A stretch of DNA of 44,468 nt from assembly GCA_004379115.1 (NCBI GenBank), contig NBNH01000204.1, positions 1 to 44,468 of the forward strand, given 5' to 3'. Shown one piece after another: positions 1 through 16,179 of this stretch. The notes beneath the pieces were generated by a model. That model did not search any database and was not told the origin of the DNA. It saw nothing but the letters and a program-made list of their open reading frames with translations. Each line of letters begins with the position of its first letter. The stretch's first letter is position 1. The stretch is from Actinomycetales bacterium mxb001 (GTDB lineage: Bacteria; Actinomycetota; Actinomycetes; S36-B12). Both the position numbers and the translations under genes were made by a program.

Positions 1-516
1 GCCCTGCGGGTCAAGGACAAGCGCAATGTCAACTGGCTGGCATGGGCGTCGCTCCCCGGCCTGCAGGACGTCACATCGATCGAGGTCGGAGACGATCTGC
101 GCGTCGTCAACGGGCGCGTCTACCAGTTCCGCGTGCGCACCGTCACGGGAGACGGCCAGACAAGCGCGTGGATCACTTCCGCCATTCGCTTTGTCGGCAA
201 CCTGACACCACCGACCAATGGCAAGTTGGAGAAGGTCACCCTGTCATCGGGCAAGTCCGCTGTGAGGGCAACCTTCGACCTCGAGGGCCTCGCCTGGACC
301 TACAACGTGCAGGTTGCTGACGTCTTGGCCCTCTACGAGAAGGACTCGTACTACGCCGTCAGCACGACCTACGCCAAGCCCACCGGAACGACCTACACCT
401 GGCCCTTCCCCGACGACGGCCGCCGCGGCTTGTCATGTGCCGTCGGAGTGCGCTACATCCGGGGGGATGGCGTGGCCACCTTCACGTGGTCAGCCGTCAC
501 CTGCCCCGCCCGTTGA
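1..516 (+). CDS. Partial CDS (5' truncated), 3' end of a probable secreted/fibronectin type III-like protein
   Basis: Frame 1 is open from base 1 (ALRVKDKRNVNWLAWASLPG...) to TGA at 514-516; beta-strand-like sequence with a YQFRVRTVTGDGQTSAW motif resembling an FnIII domain. Confidence 0.55.
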   Translation, partial: ALRVKDKRNVNWLAWASLPGLQDVTSIEVGDDLRVVNGRVYQFRVRTVTGDGQTSAWITSAIRFVGNLTPPTNGKLEKVTLSSGKSAVRATFDLEGLAWTYNVQVADVLALYEKDSYYAVSTTYAKPTGTTYTWPFPDDGRRGLSCAVGVRYIRGDGVATFTWSAVTCPAR

Positions 517-580
517 ATCCCGGCCATCCCTCGTTTCTCTCCTCGAGGGGGCGCCCTGTACGCTTCACGGGCGTTCGCGC

Positions 581-653
581 GCCCCTTTAGCTCAGTCGGC
601 AGAGCGTCTCCATGGTAAGGAGAAGGTCTACGGTTCGATTCCGTAAAGGGGCT
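581..653 (+). tRNA. tRNA-Thr (anticodon GGT)
   Basis: Cloverleaf read by eye: acceptor GCCCCTT/AAGGGGC, anticodon stem TCTCC/GGAGA with loop ATGGTAA, T-loop TTCGATT. Confidence 0.93.
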
Positions 654-685
654 CGGAGGGGCGTCGGCACCCGCCGGCTCCCCAC

Positions 686-759
686 GGCGGAGTAGCTCAG
701 CCTGGTAGAGCAAGCGGCTCATAATCGCTGTGTCGCCGGTTCAAGTCCGGCCTCCGCTA
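686..759 (+). tRNA. tRNA-Met (anticodon CAT)
   Basis: Acceptor GGCGGAG/CTCCGCT, anticodon loop CTCATAA, T arm GCCGG-TTCAAGT-CCGGC. Confidence 0.9.
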
Positions 760-802
760 CGGCTCGAGCACCTGCCACCACCGGCACGACAGGAGGGCCC
801 AC

Positions 803-973
803 ATGGCCAGCAAGTCAGCAGACGTACGTCCGAAGATCACCATGGCGTGCCAGGACTGCAAGAACCGCAACTACATCACCAAGAAGAACCGGCGCAACGA
901 TCCGGATCGCATGGAGATGTCGAAGTTCTGCCCCACGTGCAATAAGCACACGGTGCACAAAGAGACTCGCTAG
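803..973 (+). CDS. rpmG: 50S ribosomal protein L33
   Basis: 56 aa [62 protein letters not shown] upstream; below the size cut-off of the supplied ORF track. Confidence 0.95.
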   Translation: MASKSADVRPKITMACQDCKNRNYITKKNRRNDPDRMEMSKFCPTCNKHTVHKETR

Positions 974-984
974 TCCTTCCGGCG

Positions 985-1443
985 ATGGCCCTCAACGCCG
1001 CGCTCGTGGGTCGGTCCTACCCGCGGACCGCGCCCTACCTCGTGGGGCGCGAGAAGGTGCGCGAGTTTGCGACCGCGGTTGGCGACACCAATCCCGCCTG
1101 CTTCGACGTTGCCGCGGCGCAGGCATTGGGCTACCCCGACATCGTCGCGCCCCCGACGTTCGCCTTCGTCGTCGCGTACGCCGGATCCAGCAAGGCCGCG
1201 CTCGACCCCGAACTTGGGCTCGACTACACCCGCGTCGTCCATGGTGAGCAGCGCTTCGTCTTCGAGCGGCCCATCGTCGCGGGTGACTCCCTGGTGGCAA
1301 AAGCCACGATCGAGGCCATCCGCGCCGTGGCCGGCAACGACATCCTGACCACGCGGGTCGACCTCGACACCGAGGGCGGCGAGCACGTGGCCACCACCTA
1401 CACCGTCATCGTCGCCCGCGGCACGGCCGAGGAGTCCGCATGA
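985..1443 (+). CDS. hadA: MaoC-family dehydratase N-terminal domain protein, HadA-like
   Basis: 152 aa, VGRSYPRTAPYLVGREKVREFATAVGDTNPACFD...; follows rpmG and overlaps a HadB-like gene by 4 nt. Confidence 0.75.
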   Translation: MALNAALVGRSYPRTAPYLVGREKVREFATAVGDTNPACFDVAAAQALGYPDIVAPPTFAFVVAYAGSSKAALDPELGLDYTRVVHGEQRFVFERPIVAGDSLVAKATIEAIRAVAGNDILTTRVDLDTEGGEHVATTYTVIVARGTAEESA

Positions 1444-1862
1444 CCGTCTCCTACGCCGACGTCGCCGTGGGCACCGCGCTCCCGGCGCAAACGTTCCCCG
1501 TCACCCGCTTCCACCTCGTGCGCTACGCCGGAGCGTCGGGCGACTTCAACCCCATCCACTGGAACGAGAAGTTCGCCACCTCGGTGGGCCTGCCCGACGT
1601 CATCGCGCACGGCATGTTCACGATGGCCGAGGCCGCTCGCGTCGTCACCGACTGGGTCGGCGATCCGGGGGCGCTCAAGGAGTTCTCGGTGCGCTTCACC
1701 CGGCCCGTGCCCGTGCCCAACGACGACCAGGGCAGCCAGATCGCGGTATCGGGCGAGATCACCGAGTTGCTGGACGACCGGCGCGTGAAGGTCACGCTCA
1801 CCGCCACGCACGCGGACCAGAAGGTCCTGGGCAACGCGGTCGCCATCGTCCAACTGGCGTGA
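1440..1862 (+). CDS. hadB: MaoC-family dehydratase, HadB-like
   Basis: 140 aa; hot-dog hydratase motif YAGASGDFNPIHWNEKFATSVGLPDVIAHGMFTM. Confidence 0.82.
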   Translation: MTVSYADVAVGTALPAQTFPVTRFHLVRYAGASGDFNPIHWNEKFATSVGLPDVIAHGMFTMAEAARVVTDWVGDPGALKEFSVRFTRPVPVPNDDQGSQIAVSGEITELLDDRRVKVTLTATHADQKVLGNAVAIVQLA

Positions 1863-2875
1863 CCACGCCCCTCGCCGACCTCACGTCGCTGAGGGTCGGC
1901 GGACCGGCCCGGACTCTGCGCACCGCCGAGACCGAGGCGGAGATCATCGACGCCGTACGCGCGGCCGACAGCGCGGGCACCCTCCTACTGATCCTGGGCG
2001 GCGGCACCAACGTCGTCATCGACGACGGCGGCTTCCCGGGCGACGTGCTCCTCGTCCGCACGCGCGGCATCGACGTCAGCGTTGACGCCTGCGCCGGGGC
2101 ATGGGTGAGCGTCGCCGCGGGTGAGCCGTGGGACGACCTCGTCGCTCGCGCGGTCGCCGAGGAGTGGTCCGGCATCGAGGCGCTCTCGGGCATCCCGGGT
2201 CTCACGGGTGCGACCCCGATCCAGAACGTCGGTGCCTACGGCCAGGAGGTCGCCGACACCATCGCGCGGGTCCGCGCGTACGACCGGATCACCGGCGAGG
2301 TCGCGGTGCTGCCGGCGGGGGAGTGCAGCTTCGGCTACCGCACGTCGCGCTTCAAGCGCGATCCGCGCTTCGTCGTGCTGTCCGTGGAGTTCCAGTTGCC
2401 GCTGGGCTCGATGTCGGCCCCCATCCGCTACGGCGAGTTGGCCGCCCGGCTCGGAGTCGCCGAGGGGGAGCGGGCGCCCTCTGCTGGCGTCCGGGAGGCC
2501 GTCCTCGACCTGCGGCGCGGCAAGGGCATGGTGCTCGAGGCTGCCGACCACGACACGTGGAGCGTGGGCTCGTTCTTCACCAACCCGTTCGTCGACGGTG
2601 ACGTACCCGATGGGGCGCCCTCCTGGCCGCAGGCCGACGGCCGCGTGAAGACCAGTGCTGCGTGGCTCGTGGAGCACGCCGGCTTCCCGCGCGGATTCAC
2701 CCTCGATGGCCGCGCTGCGTTGTCCACCAAGCACACCCTGGCGATCACCAACCGCGGCGGTGCGACCGCCGCCGATGTGCTGCGATTGGCGCGCACGATC
2801 CGAGACGGCGTACGCGACCGCTACGCCATCACCCTCGAGCCAGAGCCCACGCTCATCGCCTGCTCCTTGGACTAA
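1859..2875 (+). CDS. murB: UDP-N-acetylmuramate dehydrogenase
   Basis: 338 aa; ILGGGTNVVIDDGGFPGDVL, GIPGLTGATPIQNVGAYGQEV, GSFFTNP motifs; GTG start overlapping hadB stop. Confidence 0.95.
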   Translation: MTTPLADLTSLRVGGPARTLRTAETEAEIIDAVRAADSAGTLLLILGGGTNVVIDDGGFPGDVLLVRTRGIDVSVDACAGAWVSVAAGEPWDDLVARAVAEEWSGIEALSGIPGLTGATPIQNVGAYGQEVADTIARVRAYDRITGEVAVLPAGECSFGYRTSRFKRDPRFVVLSVEFQLPLGSMSAPIRYGELAARLGVAEGERAPSAGVREAVLDLRRGKGMVLEAADHDTWSVGSFFTNPFVDGDVPDGAPSWPQADGRVKTSAAWLVEHAGFPRGFTLDGRAALSTKHTLAITNRGGATAADVLRLARTIRDGVRDRYAITLEPEPTLIACSLD

Positions 2876-2885
2876 CCCCCCACCG

Positions 2886-2948
2886 CGTCTTGTTTGCGTT
2901 TTTGGTCGCCAAATCCGCGATTTAGCGACCAAAAACGCAAACAAGACG
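2886..2948. repeat. Long inverted repeat: 24-bp perfect arms plus inner 5-bp stem, in the convergent murB/aspC gap
   Basis: CGTCTTGTTTGCGTTTTTGGTCGC (2886-2909) is the exact reverse complement of GCGACCAAAAACGCAAACAAGACG (2925-2948); inside, AAATC-CGC-GATTT also pairs. Confidence 0.97.
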
Positions 2949-2965
2949 AAAAGGGACGAAAAGGG
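2946..2965. repeat. Two tandem copies of a 10-bp unit ACGAAAAGGG
   Basis: acgaaaaggg acgaaaaggg directly abutting the palindrome. Confidence 0.9.
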
Positions 2966-2970
2966 TTGGA

Positions 2971-4170
2971 CTAGCGGGCTTCGCCGAGCAGTGCGGCGAT
3001 GCGGCCGACTCCCTCTTCGATGTCGGCATCGCTCGTGGCATAGGACAAACGCAGGTAGCCGGGCGTGCCAAACGCCTCGCCGGGCACGACCGCGACCTCG
3101 GCCTCGTCGAGGATGAGGCCGGCGAGCTCAGCGGAGTCCTGCGGCCGCTGACCGCGGATCTCCTTGCCGAGAACACCCTTCACCGAGGGATAGACGTAGA
3201 AGGCGCCCTCAGGCGTGGGGCAGTCGACACCCGGAATGGCCGAGAGCAGCTCGACGATCCGCTTGCGCCGTCGATCGAAGGCCACCTTCATCTCCTCGAC
3301 GGCCGACAGGTCACCGGACACGGCCGCGAGGGCTGCGATCTGGGAGACGTTCGCGACGTTGGAGGTGGCGTGCGACTGCAGGTTGCCGGCCGCCTTGATG
3401 ACGTCTTCGGGCCCGATCATCCAGCCCACACGCCACCCGGTCATGGCATAGGTCTTGGCGACACCATTCACGATGACGCACGTGTCGGCGATCTCTGGCA
3501 CGAGCACCGGCATCGACGAGAACTGCGCATCGCCGTAGACGAGGTGCTCGTAGATCTCGTCGGTCACCACCCAGATGCCGTGCTCTGCTGCCCAGCGCCC
3601 GATCGCGGCGACCTGCTCGGGCGTGTAGACCGCTCCGGTCGGATTGGATGGCGACACGAAGACGAGGAGCTTGGTGCGCTCAGTACGCGCGGCCTCGAGG
3701 TCGGCGACGGTCGCCCGGTAGCCGGACTCCTCGGTCGTCTCGACGATGACCGGCGTACCGCCAGCGAGCTTGATGGCCTCCGGGTACGTCGTCCAGTAGG
3801 GCGCAGGCAAGATCGCTTCGTCGCCGGGGTCGAGGAGGGCGGCGAACGTGTTGTAGAGGGCCTGCTTGCCACCGTTGGTGATGAGCACCTGGCTGGCCTT
3901 GGCCTCGAAGCCGCTATCGCGCTTGGTCTTCACTGCGATGGCCTCGCGCAGTTCGGGCAGGCCGGGGGCGGGCGTGTAGCGGTGCCAGCGCGGATCGCGG
4001 CAGGCCGCCACCGCCGCCTCGACGATGTAGTCGGGGGTCGGGAAGTCCGGCTCGCCGGCGCCGAATCCGATGACCGGACGCCCGGCCGCCTTAAGGGCCT
4101 TGGCCTTGGCGTCGACGGCAAGAGTGGCCGACTCGGTGATGGACCCGATCCTGCGGGAGATGCGCGTCAT
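2971..4170 (-). CDS. aspC: Class I/II PLP-dependent aminotransferase (aspartate aminotransferase type)
   Basis: [53 protein letters not shown]...; [31 protein letters not shown] lysine region; start chosen at internal Met (4170) because the upstream extension is not protein-like. Confidence 0.92.
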   Translation of the reverse strand: MTRISRRIGSITESATLAVDAKAKALKAAGRPVIGFGAGEPDFPTPDYIVEAAVAACRDPRWHRYTPAPGLPELREAIAVKTKRDSGFEAKASQVLITNGGKQALYNTFAALLDPGDEAILPAPYWTTYPEAIKLAGGTPVIVETTEESGYRATVADLEAARTERTKLLVFVSPSNPTGAVYTPEQVAAIGRWAAEHGIWVVTDEIYEHLVYGDAQFSSMPVLVPEIADTCVIVNGVAKTYAMTGWRVGWMIGPEDVIKAAGNLQSHATSNVANVSQIAALAAVSGDLSAVEEMKVAFDRRRKRIVELLSAIPGVDCPTPEGAFYVYPSVKGVLGKEIRGQRPQDSAELAGLILDEAEVAVVPGEAFGTPGYLRLSYATSDADIEEGVGRIAALLGEAR

Positions 4171-4212
4171 GGGGGAATCCAACCAGTGCGGGCTCGCTTC
4201 GGGGACCCGGGA

Positions 4213-4243
4213 TTGGACCGTCCCCGGGGGACCCCCGTAGACT
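4213..4243 (+). promoter_or_regulatory. Candidate promoter for tRNA-Trp/secE/nusG: TTGGAC-N19-TAGACT
   Basis: -35-like TTGGAC 4213-4218 and -10-like TAGACT 4238-4243 upstream of tRNA-Trp. Confidence 0.5.
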
Positions 4244-4320
4244 CCCGTAGCCGGTGGCTTTCCCACCCCTGCCCACGCCTGCCCTCACGGGTGGACTCAG
4301 GCCGGGACGACGGTCGCCAA

Positions 4321-4393
4321 AGGGCCGTAGCTCAATTGGTAGAGTCCCGGTCTCCAAAACCGGTGGTTGGGGGTTCGAGTCCCTCCGGCCCTG
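4321..4393 (+). tRNA. tRNA-Trp (anticodon CCA)
   Basis: Acceptor AGGGCCG/CGGCCCT, anticodon stem CCGGT/ACCGG with loop CTCCAAA; upstream of secE as is common in actinobacteria. Confidence 0.95.
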
Positions 4394-4432
4394 CTCCATG
4401 CACCATCCCGCATCAGTCGTCAGGAAGGCACC

Positions 4433-4651
4433 GTGAGCGAAGCACGCGGAGACACCCAGCTGTCCGTTTTCGGACGGCTGGCTCTGTTCATCCGTCAGGT
4501 GGTTGCTGAGCTCCGCAAGGTCATCTGGCCGACCCGCAAGGAGCTGGTCACCTACACGATCGTCGTGATCGTGTTCGTCCTGGCGATGGCCGCCATCGTG
4601 GCGGGCTTCGATTTCGTCTTCACCCGTGGAGTGCTCCTCATCTTCGGATGA
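4433..4651 (+). CDS. secE: Preprotein translocase subunit SecE
   Basis: GTG start; [51 protein letters not shown]. Confidence 0.95.
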   Translation: MSEARGDTQLSVFGRLALFIRQVVAELRKVIWPTRKELVTYTIVVIVFVLAMAAIVAGFDFVFTRGVLLIFG

Positions 4652-4676
4652 GGACGTGCAAGGAGCCCCGAACCGC

Positions 4677-5558
4677 GTGACCGATACCCCTATGTCCCCT
4701 GCGACCGAAGCCGACGAGGCTCCGGCGACTGCCCCTGCCCCGGCACTGGTCTTCCAGTCCGAGGTTCCTGAGGCGGTGGAGGCCGAAGCCGTCATCGCCG
4801 CTGCGGAGGATGCCGTCGTCGAAGAACTCGTCGCCGAGGAGATCGTCGACGAGGTCATCGAGGACGCCGTCGCCGAGATCGCCCTGTCCGAGGTGGCCGA
4901 AGAGGTCGCCGAGGTCGAGGACATCGCCGCTGCCGTCGCCGAAGAGGACGAGGTCGATCCGGTCGAGGCCTTCCGCGACCAGATGCGGCTAGCGGCGGGT
5001 GAGTGGTTCGTCGTTCACTCCTACGCCGGCTACGAAAACCGCGTGAAGTCCAACCTCGAGACCCGCATCGTGTCCCTCAACATGGAGGACTACATCTTCC
5101 AGGTGGAAGTCCCCATGGAAGAAGTCACCGAGATCAAGCAGGGCCAGCGCAAGCTCGTACGCCGCACCAAGTTCCCCGGATACGTGCTCGTGCGCATGGA
5201 CCTCACCGATGAGTCGTGGGGCGCGGTGCGTCACACCCCCGGTGTCACGGGATTCGTGGGCCACGGCCACCAGCCGTCGCCTTTGTCTCTCGACGAGGTC
5301 GTCACGATCCTGGCGCCCGCGCCCGAGCGCAAGGCTGGCGTTCCCGTCGCTGCGGGCGTCGGCGCTTCGACTCCCGAGATTCGCGTGGTCGATTTCTCGG
5401 TGGGCGATTCGGTGACCGTCGTCGACGGCCCCTTCGCCACCCTGCACGCCACTATCTCCGAGATCAACATCGAGGCCCAGAAGGTCACGGGCCTCGTCGA
5501 GATCTTCGGTCGCGAGACCCCCGTCGAGCTGGCGTTCGGCCAGATCCAGAAGAACTGA
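4677..5558 (+). CDS. nusG: Transcription termination/antitermination protein NusG with long acidic N-terminal extension
   Basis: [24 protein letters not shown]..., [34 protein letters not shown]-terminal [25 protein letters not shown]. Confidence 0.95.
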   Translation: MTDTPMSPATEADEAPATAPAPALVFQSEVPEAVEAEAVIAAAEDAVVEELVAEEIVDEVIEDAVAEIALSEVAEEVAEVEDIAAAVAEEDEVDPVEAFRDQMRLAAGEWFVVHSYAGYENRVKSNLETRIVSLNMEDYIFQVEVPMEEVTEIKQGQRKLVRRTKFPGYVLVRMDLTDESWGAVRHTPGVTGFVGHGHQPSPLSLDEVVTILAPAPERKAGVPVAAGVGASTPEIRVVDFSVGDSVTVVDGPFATLHATISEINIEAQKVTGLVEIFGRETPVELAFGQIQKN

Positions 5559-5574
5559 TCACGAGGACACCACC

Positions 5575-6003
5575 ATGGCACCCAAGAAGAAGATCTCCGG
5601 CATGATCAAGTTGCAGATCCAGGCCGGTCAGGCCAATCCGGCACCGCCGGTGGGTCCCGCCCTCGGTCAGCACGGCGTCAACATCATGGACTTCTGCAAG
5701 GCCTACAACGCCGCCACCGAAAACCAGCGCGGCCAGGTGATCCCCGTCGAGATCACCGTCTACGAGGACCGCAGCTTCGACTTCACCCTCAAGACGCCCC
5801 CGGCCTCGCGTCTGATCCTCAAGGCCGCGGGCATCGAGAAGGGCTCGGGCAACGCCCCCAAGGTGGCCGGCTCCATCACGCGCGCCCAGGTGCGCGAGAT
5901 CGCCGAGACCAAGATGCCCGACCTCAACGCCAACGACATCGACGCCGCGATGAAGATCATCGAGGGGACCGCCCGACAGATGGGCGTCACCGTCGCCGAA
6001 TAG
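5575..6003 (+). CDS. rplK: 50S ribosomal protein L11
   Basis: [46 protein letters not shown]. Confidence 0.98.
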   Translation: MAPKKKISGMIKLQIQAGQANPAPPVGPALGQHGVNIMDFCKAYNAATENQRGQVIPVEITVYEDRSFDFTLKTPPASRLILKAAGIEKGSGNAPKVAGSITRAQVREIAETKMPDLNANDIDAAMKIIEGTARQMGVTVAE

Positions 6004-6005
6004 AC

Positions 6006-6068
6006 CTCCGGGGAGTGATCCCCGGAGCCGGGGAGAAGCCCCGGCAGTGGGAGGGCCGCGCGCGGCCC
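6006..6068 (+). promoter_or_regulatory. Three consecutive hairpins in the rplK-rplA intergenic region
   Basis: CTCCGGGGA-GTGA-TCCCCGGAG (6006-6027); GCCGGGG-AGAAG-CCCCGGC (6027-6045); palindrome GGGCCGCGCGCGGCCC (6053-6068). Confidence 0.75.
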
Positions 6069-6104
6069 GCCAAACCACACCTGCCAACGAAGGAGAGAGC
6101 AGCA

Positions 6105-6815
6105 ATGAAGCGCAGCAAGGCATACCGCCAGGCCATGGAGCTCATCGAGCCCGACAAGTTCTACACACCGCTGGCCGCCGCACGCGTGGCCAAGCAGACC
6201 GCCAAGACCAAGTTCGACCCCACGGTCGAGGTCTCCATGCGCCTGGGCGTCGACCCGCGTAAGGCCGACCAGATGGTGCGCGGCACCGTCAACCTGCCCC
6301 ACGGCACGGGCAAGACCGCCCGCGTCATCGTCTTCGCCGCCGGTGAGAAGGCCGACGAGGCCCGCGCCGCCGGTGCCGACGAGGTCGGTGCCGACGAGCT
6401 CATCGACCGCGTGGCCGGTGGCTGGACCGACTTCGACTCCGCCGTCTCGACCCCTGACCTCATGGGCAAGGTCGGCCGCCTCGGCAAGGTGCTGGGTCCG
6501 CGTGGCCTCATGCCCAACCCCAAGACCGGCACCGTGACCCTGGATGTCGCCAAGGCCGTCGAAGACATCAAGGGCGGCAAGATCGAGTTCCGTGTCGACA
6601 AGAACTCCAATCTGCAGTTCCCCATCGGCCGGGCCTCGTTCACCGACACCCAGCTGGCCGAGAACTACGCGGCTGCCCTCGACGAGATCCTGCGGGCCAA
6701 GCCGTCAGCGGCCAAGGGCCGCTACATCAAGAAGGCGACGATGTCGACGACGATGGGCCCGGGGATTCCCCTCGACACCAACGTCGTGCGCGCGGACGTC
6801 ACCGACAACGACTAG
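6105..6815 (+). CDS. rplA: 50S ribosomal protein L1
   Basis: [70 protein letters not shown]. Confidence 0.98.
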   Translation: MKRSKAYRQAMELIEPDKFYTPLAAARVAKQTAKTKFDPTVEVSMRLGVDPRKADQMVRGTVNLPHGTGKTARVIVFAAGEKADEARAAGADEVGADELIDRVAGGWTDFDSAVSTPDLMGKVGRLGKVLGPRGLMPNPKTGTVTLDVAKAVEDIKGGKIEFRVDKNSNLQFPIGRASFTDTQLAENYAAALDEILRAKPSAAKGRYIKKATMSTTMGPGIPLDTNVVRADVTDND

Positions 6816-6821
6816 GAGTCC

Positions 6822-6853
6822 CCGTCACAGGCGGCTTGCCGTCTCTGACGGGC
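6822..6853 (+). terminator. Hairpin just after the rplA stop (possible terminator/attenuator, no U-tract)
   Basis: CCCGTCA...TGACGGG flanking a nested AGGCGGC-TT-GCCGTCT stem; coordinates approximate by a few nt. Confidence 0.5.
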
Positions 6854-6880
6854 TCCCAACCGGGGTGGATCGGGGCCGTT

Positions 6881-6910
6881 TTGACGCGACCCCGGCCCGG
6901 CCCGTAGCCT
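6881..6910 (+). promoter_or_regulatory. Candidate rplJL promoter: TTGACG-N18-TAGCCT
   Basis: TTGACG 6881-6886, TAGCCT 6905-6910; same architecture before rpsL and rplM. Confidence 0.7.
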
Positions 6911-7145
6911 CATCCCAGCCCGACAGGGGCGGCTTGCCGCCCCGCCGGGTACGACCGAAGACCGCCGGTTGCCAGCCCTCGGGCTGGCCGAAGGTTCCGG
7001 GTCCCCAGTCCGACAGGGGCGGCTTTGCCGCCCCGCCGGGCCAAGGGCACCACGGGCAGCCTGCGCAGGTTGGATCCGCCCTCCGGCGGAACCTGCCCTG
7101 CGCGTGCGACCCACGGGACCGCCTAGCCAGGAGCAGGAGGAGCGC
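6911..7145 (+). promoter_or_regulatory. rplJ leader with several hairpins; the 3' part probably corresponds to an L10-type ribosomal protein leader
   Basis: GGGGCGGC-TT-GCCGCCCC (6926-6943), GCCAGCCC-TC-GGGCTGGC (6971-6988), GGGGCGGC-TTT-GCCGCCCC (7016-7034), then GCGCAGGTT...AACCTGCCCTGCGC enclosing TCCGCC-CTC-CGGCGGA near 7061-7112. Confidence 0.6.
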
Positions 7146-7886
7146 ATGGCGCGCGACGACAAGGCCGCGACTGTTGCGGAGCTCACTGAAGAGTTCCGTA
7201 CGTCGTCTGCTGCCGTACTCACCGAGTACCGCGGCCTCACGGTCTCCCAGATCACCCAGTTGCGGCGTTCGTTGAAGGGCGTGGCTAACTACGCCGTCGT
7301 CAAGAACACCCTGACCAAGCTCGCGGCGCGCGACGCCGGCATCGAGGGCTTCGACGCTCTCCTGACCGGTCCGAGCGCCATCGCCTTCATCAAGGGCGAC
7401 CCGGTCGAGGGCGCGAAGAGCCTCAAGAACTTCGCCAAGGAAAACCCGCTGCTCGTGCTGAAGGCGGGCTACATGGACGGCCGCATCCTCGATGCGTCCG
7501 AGATCAAGAAGCTCGCCGACCTGGAGTCCCGCGAGGTTCTCCTGGCCAAGCTCGCAGGCGCGATGAAGGCCTCGATGTCGCAGGCCGTGTCGCTGTTCGC
7601 CGCCCCGCTCTCGCAGGCTGCGCGCACGATCGATGCCCTGCGGGTCAAGGCCGAGGCGGATCCGTCCGTCATCGGCGGAGCCGGAGTGGCTGCCGCCTCG
7701 ACGGGTATCGCCGCCGCTGTCGGCGACGCCGTCGCTGGCGTCGAACTCGCGGTCGAGGAGGTCGCCGAGGCCGTCGAGCATGCCGCCGAGAAGGTTGCCG
7801 AGGCCGTCGAGGGCGTGTTCCACCACGACAGCACGAGCACGGAGGCTGACGCCTCACCCGAGTCCACCACCGAGTCCGAGGGCTGA
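7146..7886 (+). CDS. rplJ: 50S ribosomal protein L10 with extended acidic/Ala-rich C-terminus
   Basis: [46 protein letters not shown]...; 246 aa, tail [43 protein letters not shown]. Confidence 0.96.
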   Translation: MARDDKAATVAELTEEFRTSSAAVLTEYRGLTVSQITQLRRSLKGVANYAVVKNTLTKLAARDAGIEGFDALLTGPSAIAFIKGDPVEGAKSLKNFAKENPLLVLKAGYMDGRILDASEIKKLADLESREVLLAKLAGAMKASMSQAVSLFAAPLSQAARTIDALRVKAEADPSVIGGAGVAAASTGIAAAVGDAVAGVELAVEEVAEAVEHAAEKVAEAVEGVFHHDSTSTEADASPESTTESEG

Positions 7887-7938
7887 AGGCCCACACCACC
7901 ACCCCGGCCCTCGGCCGGATCATGAAAGGAACGCCACC

Positions 7939-8331
7939 ATGGCGAAGATGAGCACCGACCAGTTGCTCGATGTGTTCAAGGAGATGACCCTCATCGAGCT
8001 CTCTGAGTTCGTGAAGGCGTTCGAGGAGACCTTCGAGGTCACCGCTGCTGCCCCCGTGGCCGTGGCTGCGGCCGCTCCCGCCGCTGGCGGTGGCGGTGGC
8101 GCTGACGCCGCTGCCGAGCAGGATGAGTTCGACGTCATCCTCGAGGCCTCCGGCGACAACAAGATTCCGGTCATCAAGGAGGTGCGCGCGCTCACCAACC
8201 TCGGCCTGAAGGAGGCCAAGGACCTGGTCGAGGGTGCCCCCAAGCCGGTGCTGGAGAAGGTCAACAAGGAGACGGCCGACAAGGCCAAGGCAGCCCTCGA
8301 GGGCGCCGGCGCCACCGTCACCCTCAAGTAA
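7939..8331 (+). CDS. rplL: 50S ribosomal protein L7/L12
   Basis: [40 protein letters not shown]...[45 protein letters not shown]. Confidence 0.98.
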   Translation: MAKMSTDQLLDVFKEMTLIELSEFVKAFEETFEVTAAAPVAVAAAAPAAGGGGGADAAAEQDEFDVILEASGDNKIPVIKEVRALTNLGLKEAKDLVEGAPKPVLEKVNKETADKAKAALEGAGATVTLK

Positions 8332-8339
8332 GTCCTCTC

Positions 8340-8372
8340 AGGAGGGGGCGTCCCAGTGGGGCGCCCCCTCCT
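8340..8372 (+). terminator. GC-rich hairpin after rplL (terminator/attenuator before rpoB)
   Basis: AGGAGGGGGCG (8340-8350) / CGCCCCCTCCT (8362-8372), 11-bp perfect stem; no U-tract. Confidence 0.6.
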
Positions 8373-8586
8373 GGCATGTCCGGGCACGGATCTCTTTCCG
8401 GTCACGGTTCTTGACTCCGGGGCCCATCAGGGCCACGATCATCCGAACGCACCACCTCCGGGGCGCGGGGCCTAGCCCCCCGACCTCCGAGCCGAGGATC
8501 GTGCCGAGTGCCGCTCCAGGGGTCCTGTCGCCCCCGGAGGTCAGGGCCCGGAGCGGTCGAGGGCCGGCGGACGGGCTGACCGGGGG

Positions 8587-8615
8587 TCGACAGCGGCGTG
8601 CCCACGGGGTATGCT
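8587..8615 (+). promoter_or_regulatory. Candidate rpoBC promoter TCGACA-N17-TATGCT
   Basis: TCGACA 8587-8592, TATGCT 8610-8615, about 77 nt upstream of the chosen rpoB start. Confidence 0.5.
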
Positions 8616-8691
8616 GCCTCTTTGCGCTGCCCTCCTCCGGTTTGACACCGGCGATGCCGCGCGCCCGGGCACAACTGTGGAAGGACCCCTC

Positions 8692-12150
<3,459 letters not shown>

Positions 12151-12201
12151 ACACACCCACCACCGACAACAGACGCGTAACGACGAGGCAAAGGACACAG
12201 G

Positions 12202-16074
<3,873 letters not shown>

Positions 16075-16085
16075 CCAGACCGACC

Positions 16086-16120
16086 AGGAGGGGCGGGCGC
16101 CGCAGGCGCCCGCCCCTCCT
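16086..16120 (+). terminator. Strong hairpin terminator downstream of rpoC
   Basis: AGGAGGGGCGGGCGCC-GCA-GGCGCCCGCCCCTCCT, 16-bp perfect stem followed by GCTGTTTCTG. Confidence 0.85.
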
Positions 16121-16179
16121 GCTGTTTCTGCTCCGCCTTCCGATGACGATGGGGGTTCGCAGCGTCGTAGGGTGGAGCC

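Noticed and set aside
42-646. Small overlapping ORFs at 42-320, 314-646 and 453-722
   Set aside because: Conflict with the better supported frame-1 CDS ending at 516 and with tRNA-Thr/tRNA-Met.
3370-4509. 379-codon + strand ORF opposite aspC and across tRNA-Trp
   Set aside because: Runs through a clear tRNA gene and the antisense of a well-supported aminotransferase; composition is not protein-like.
8611-8691. Upstream start (ATG 8611) for rpoB given in the ORF track
   Set aside because: The ATG overlaps the candidate -10 TATGCT, the extra 27 residues do not look like RpoB, and TTG 8692 has a good ribosome-binding site.
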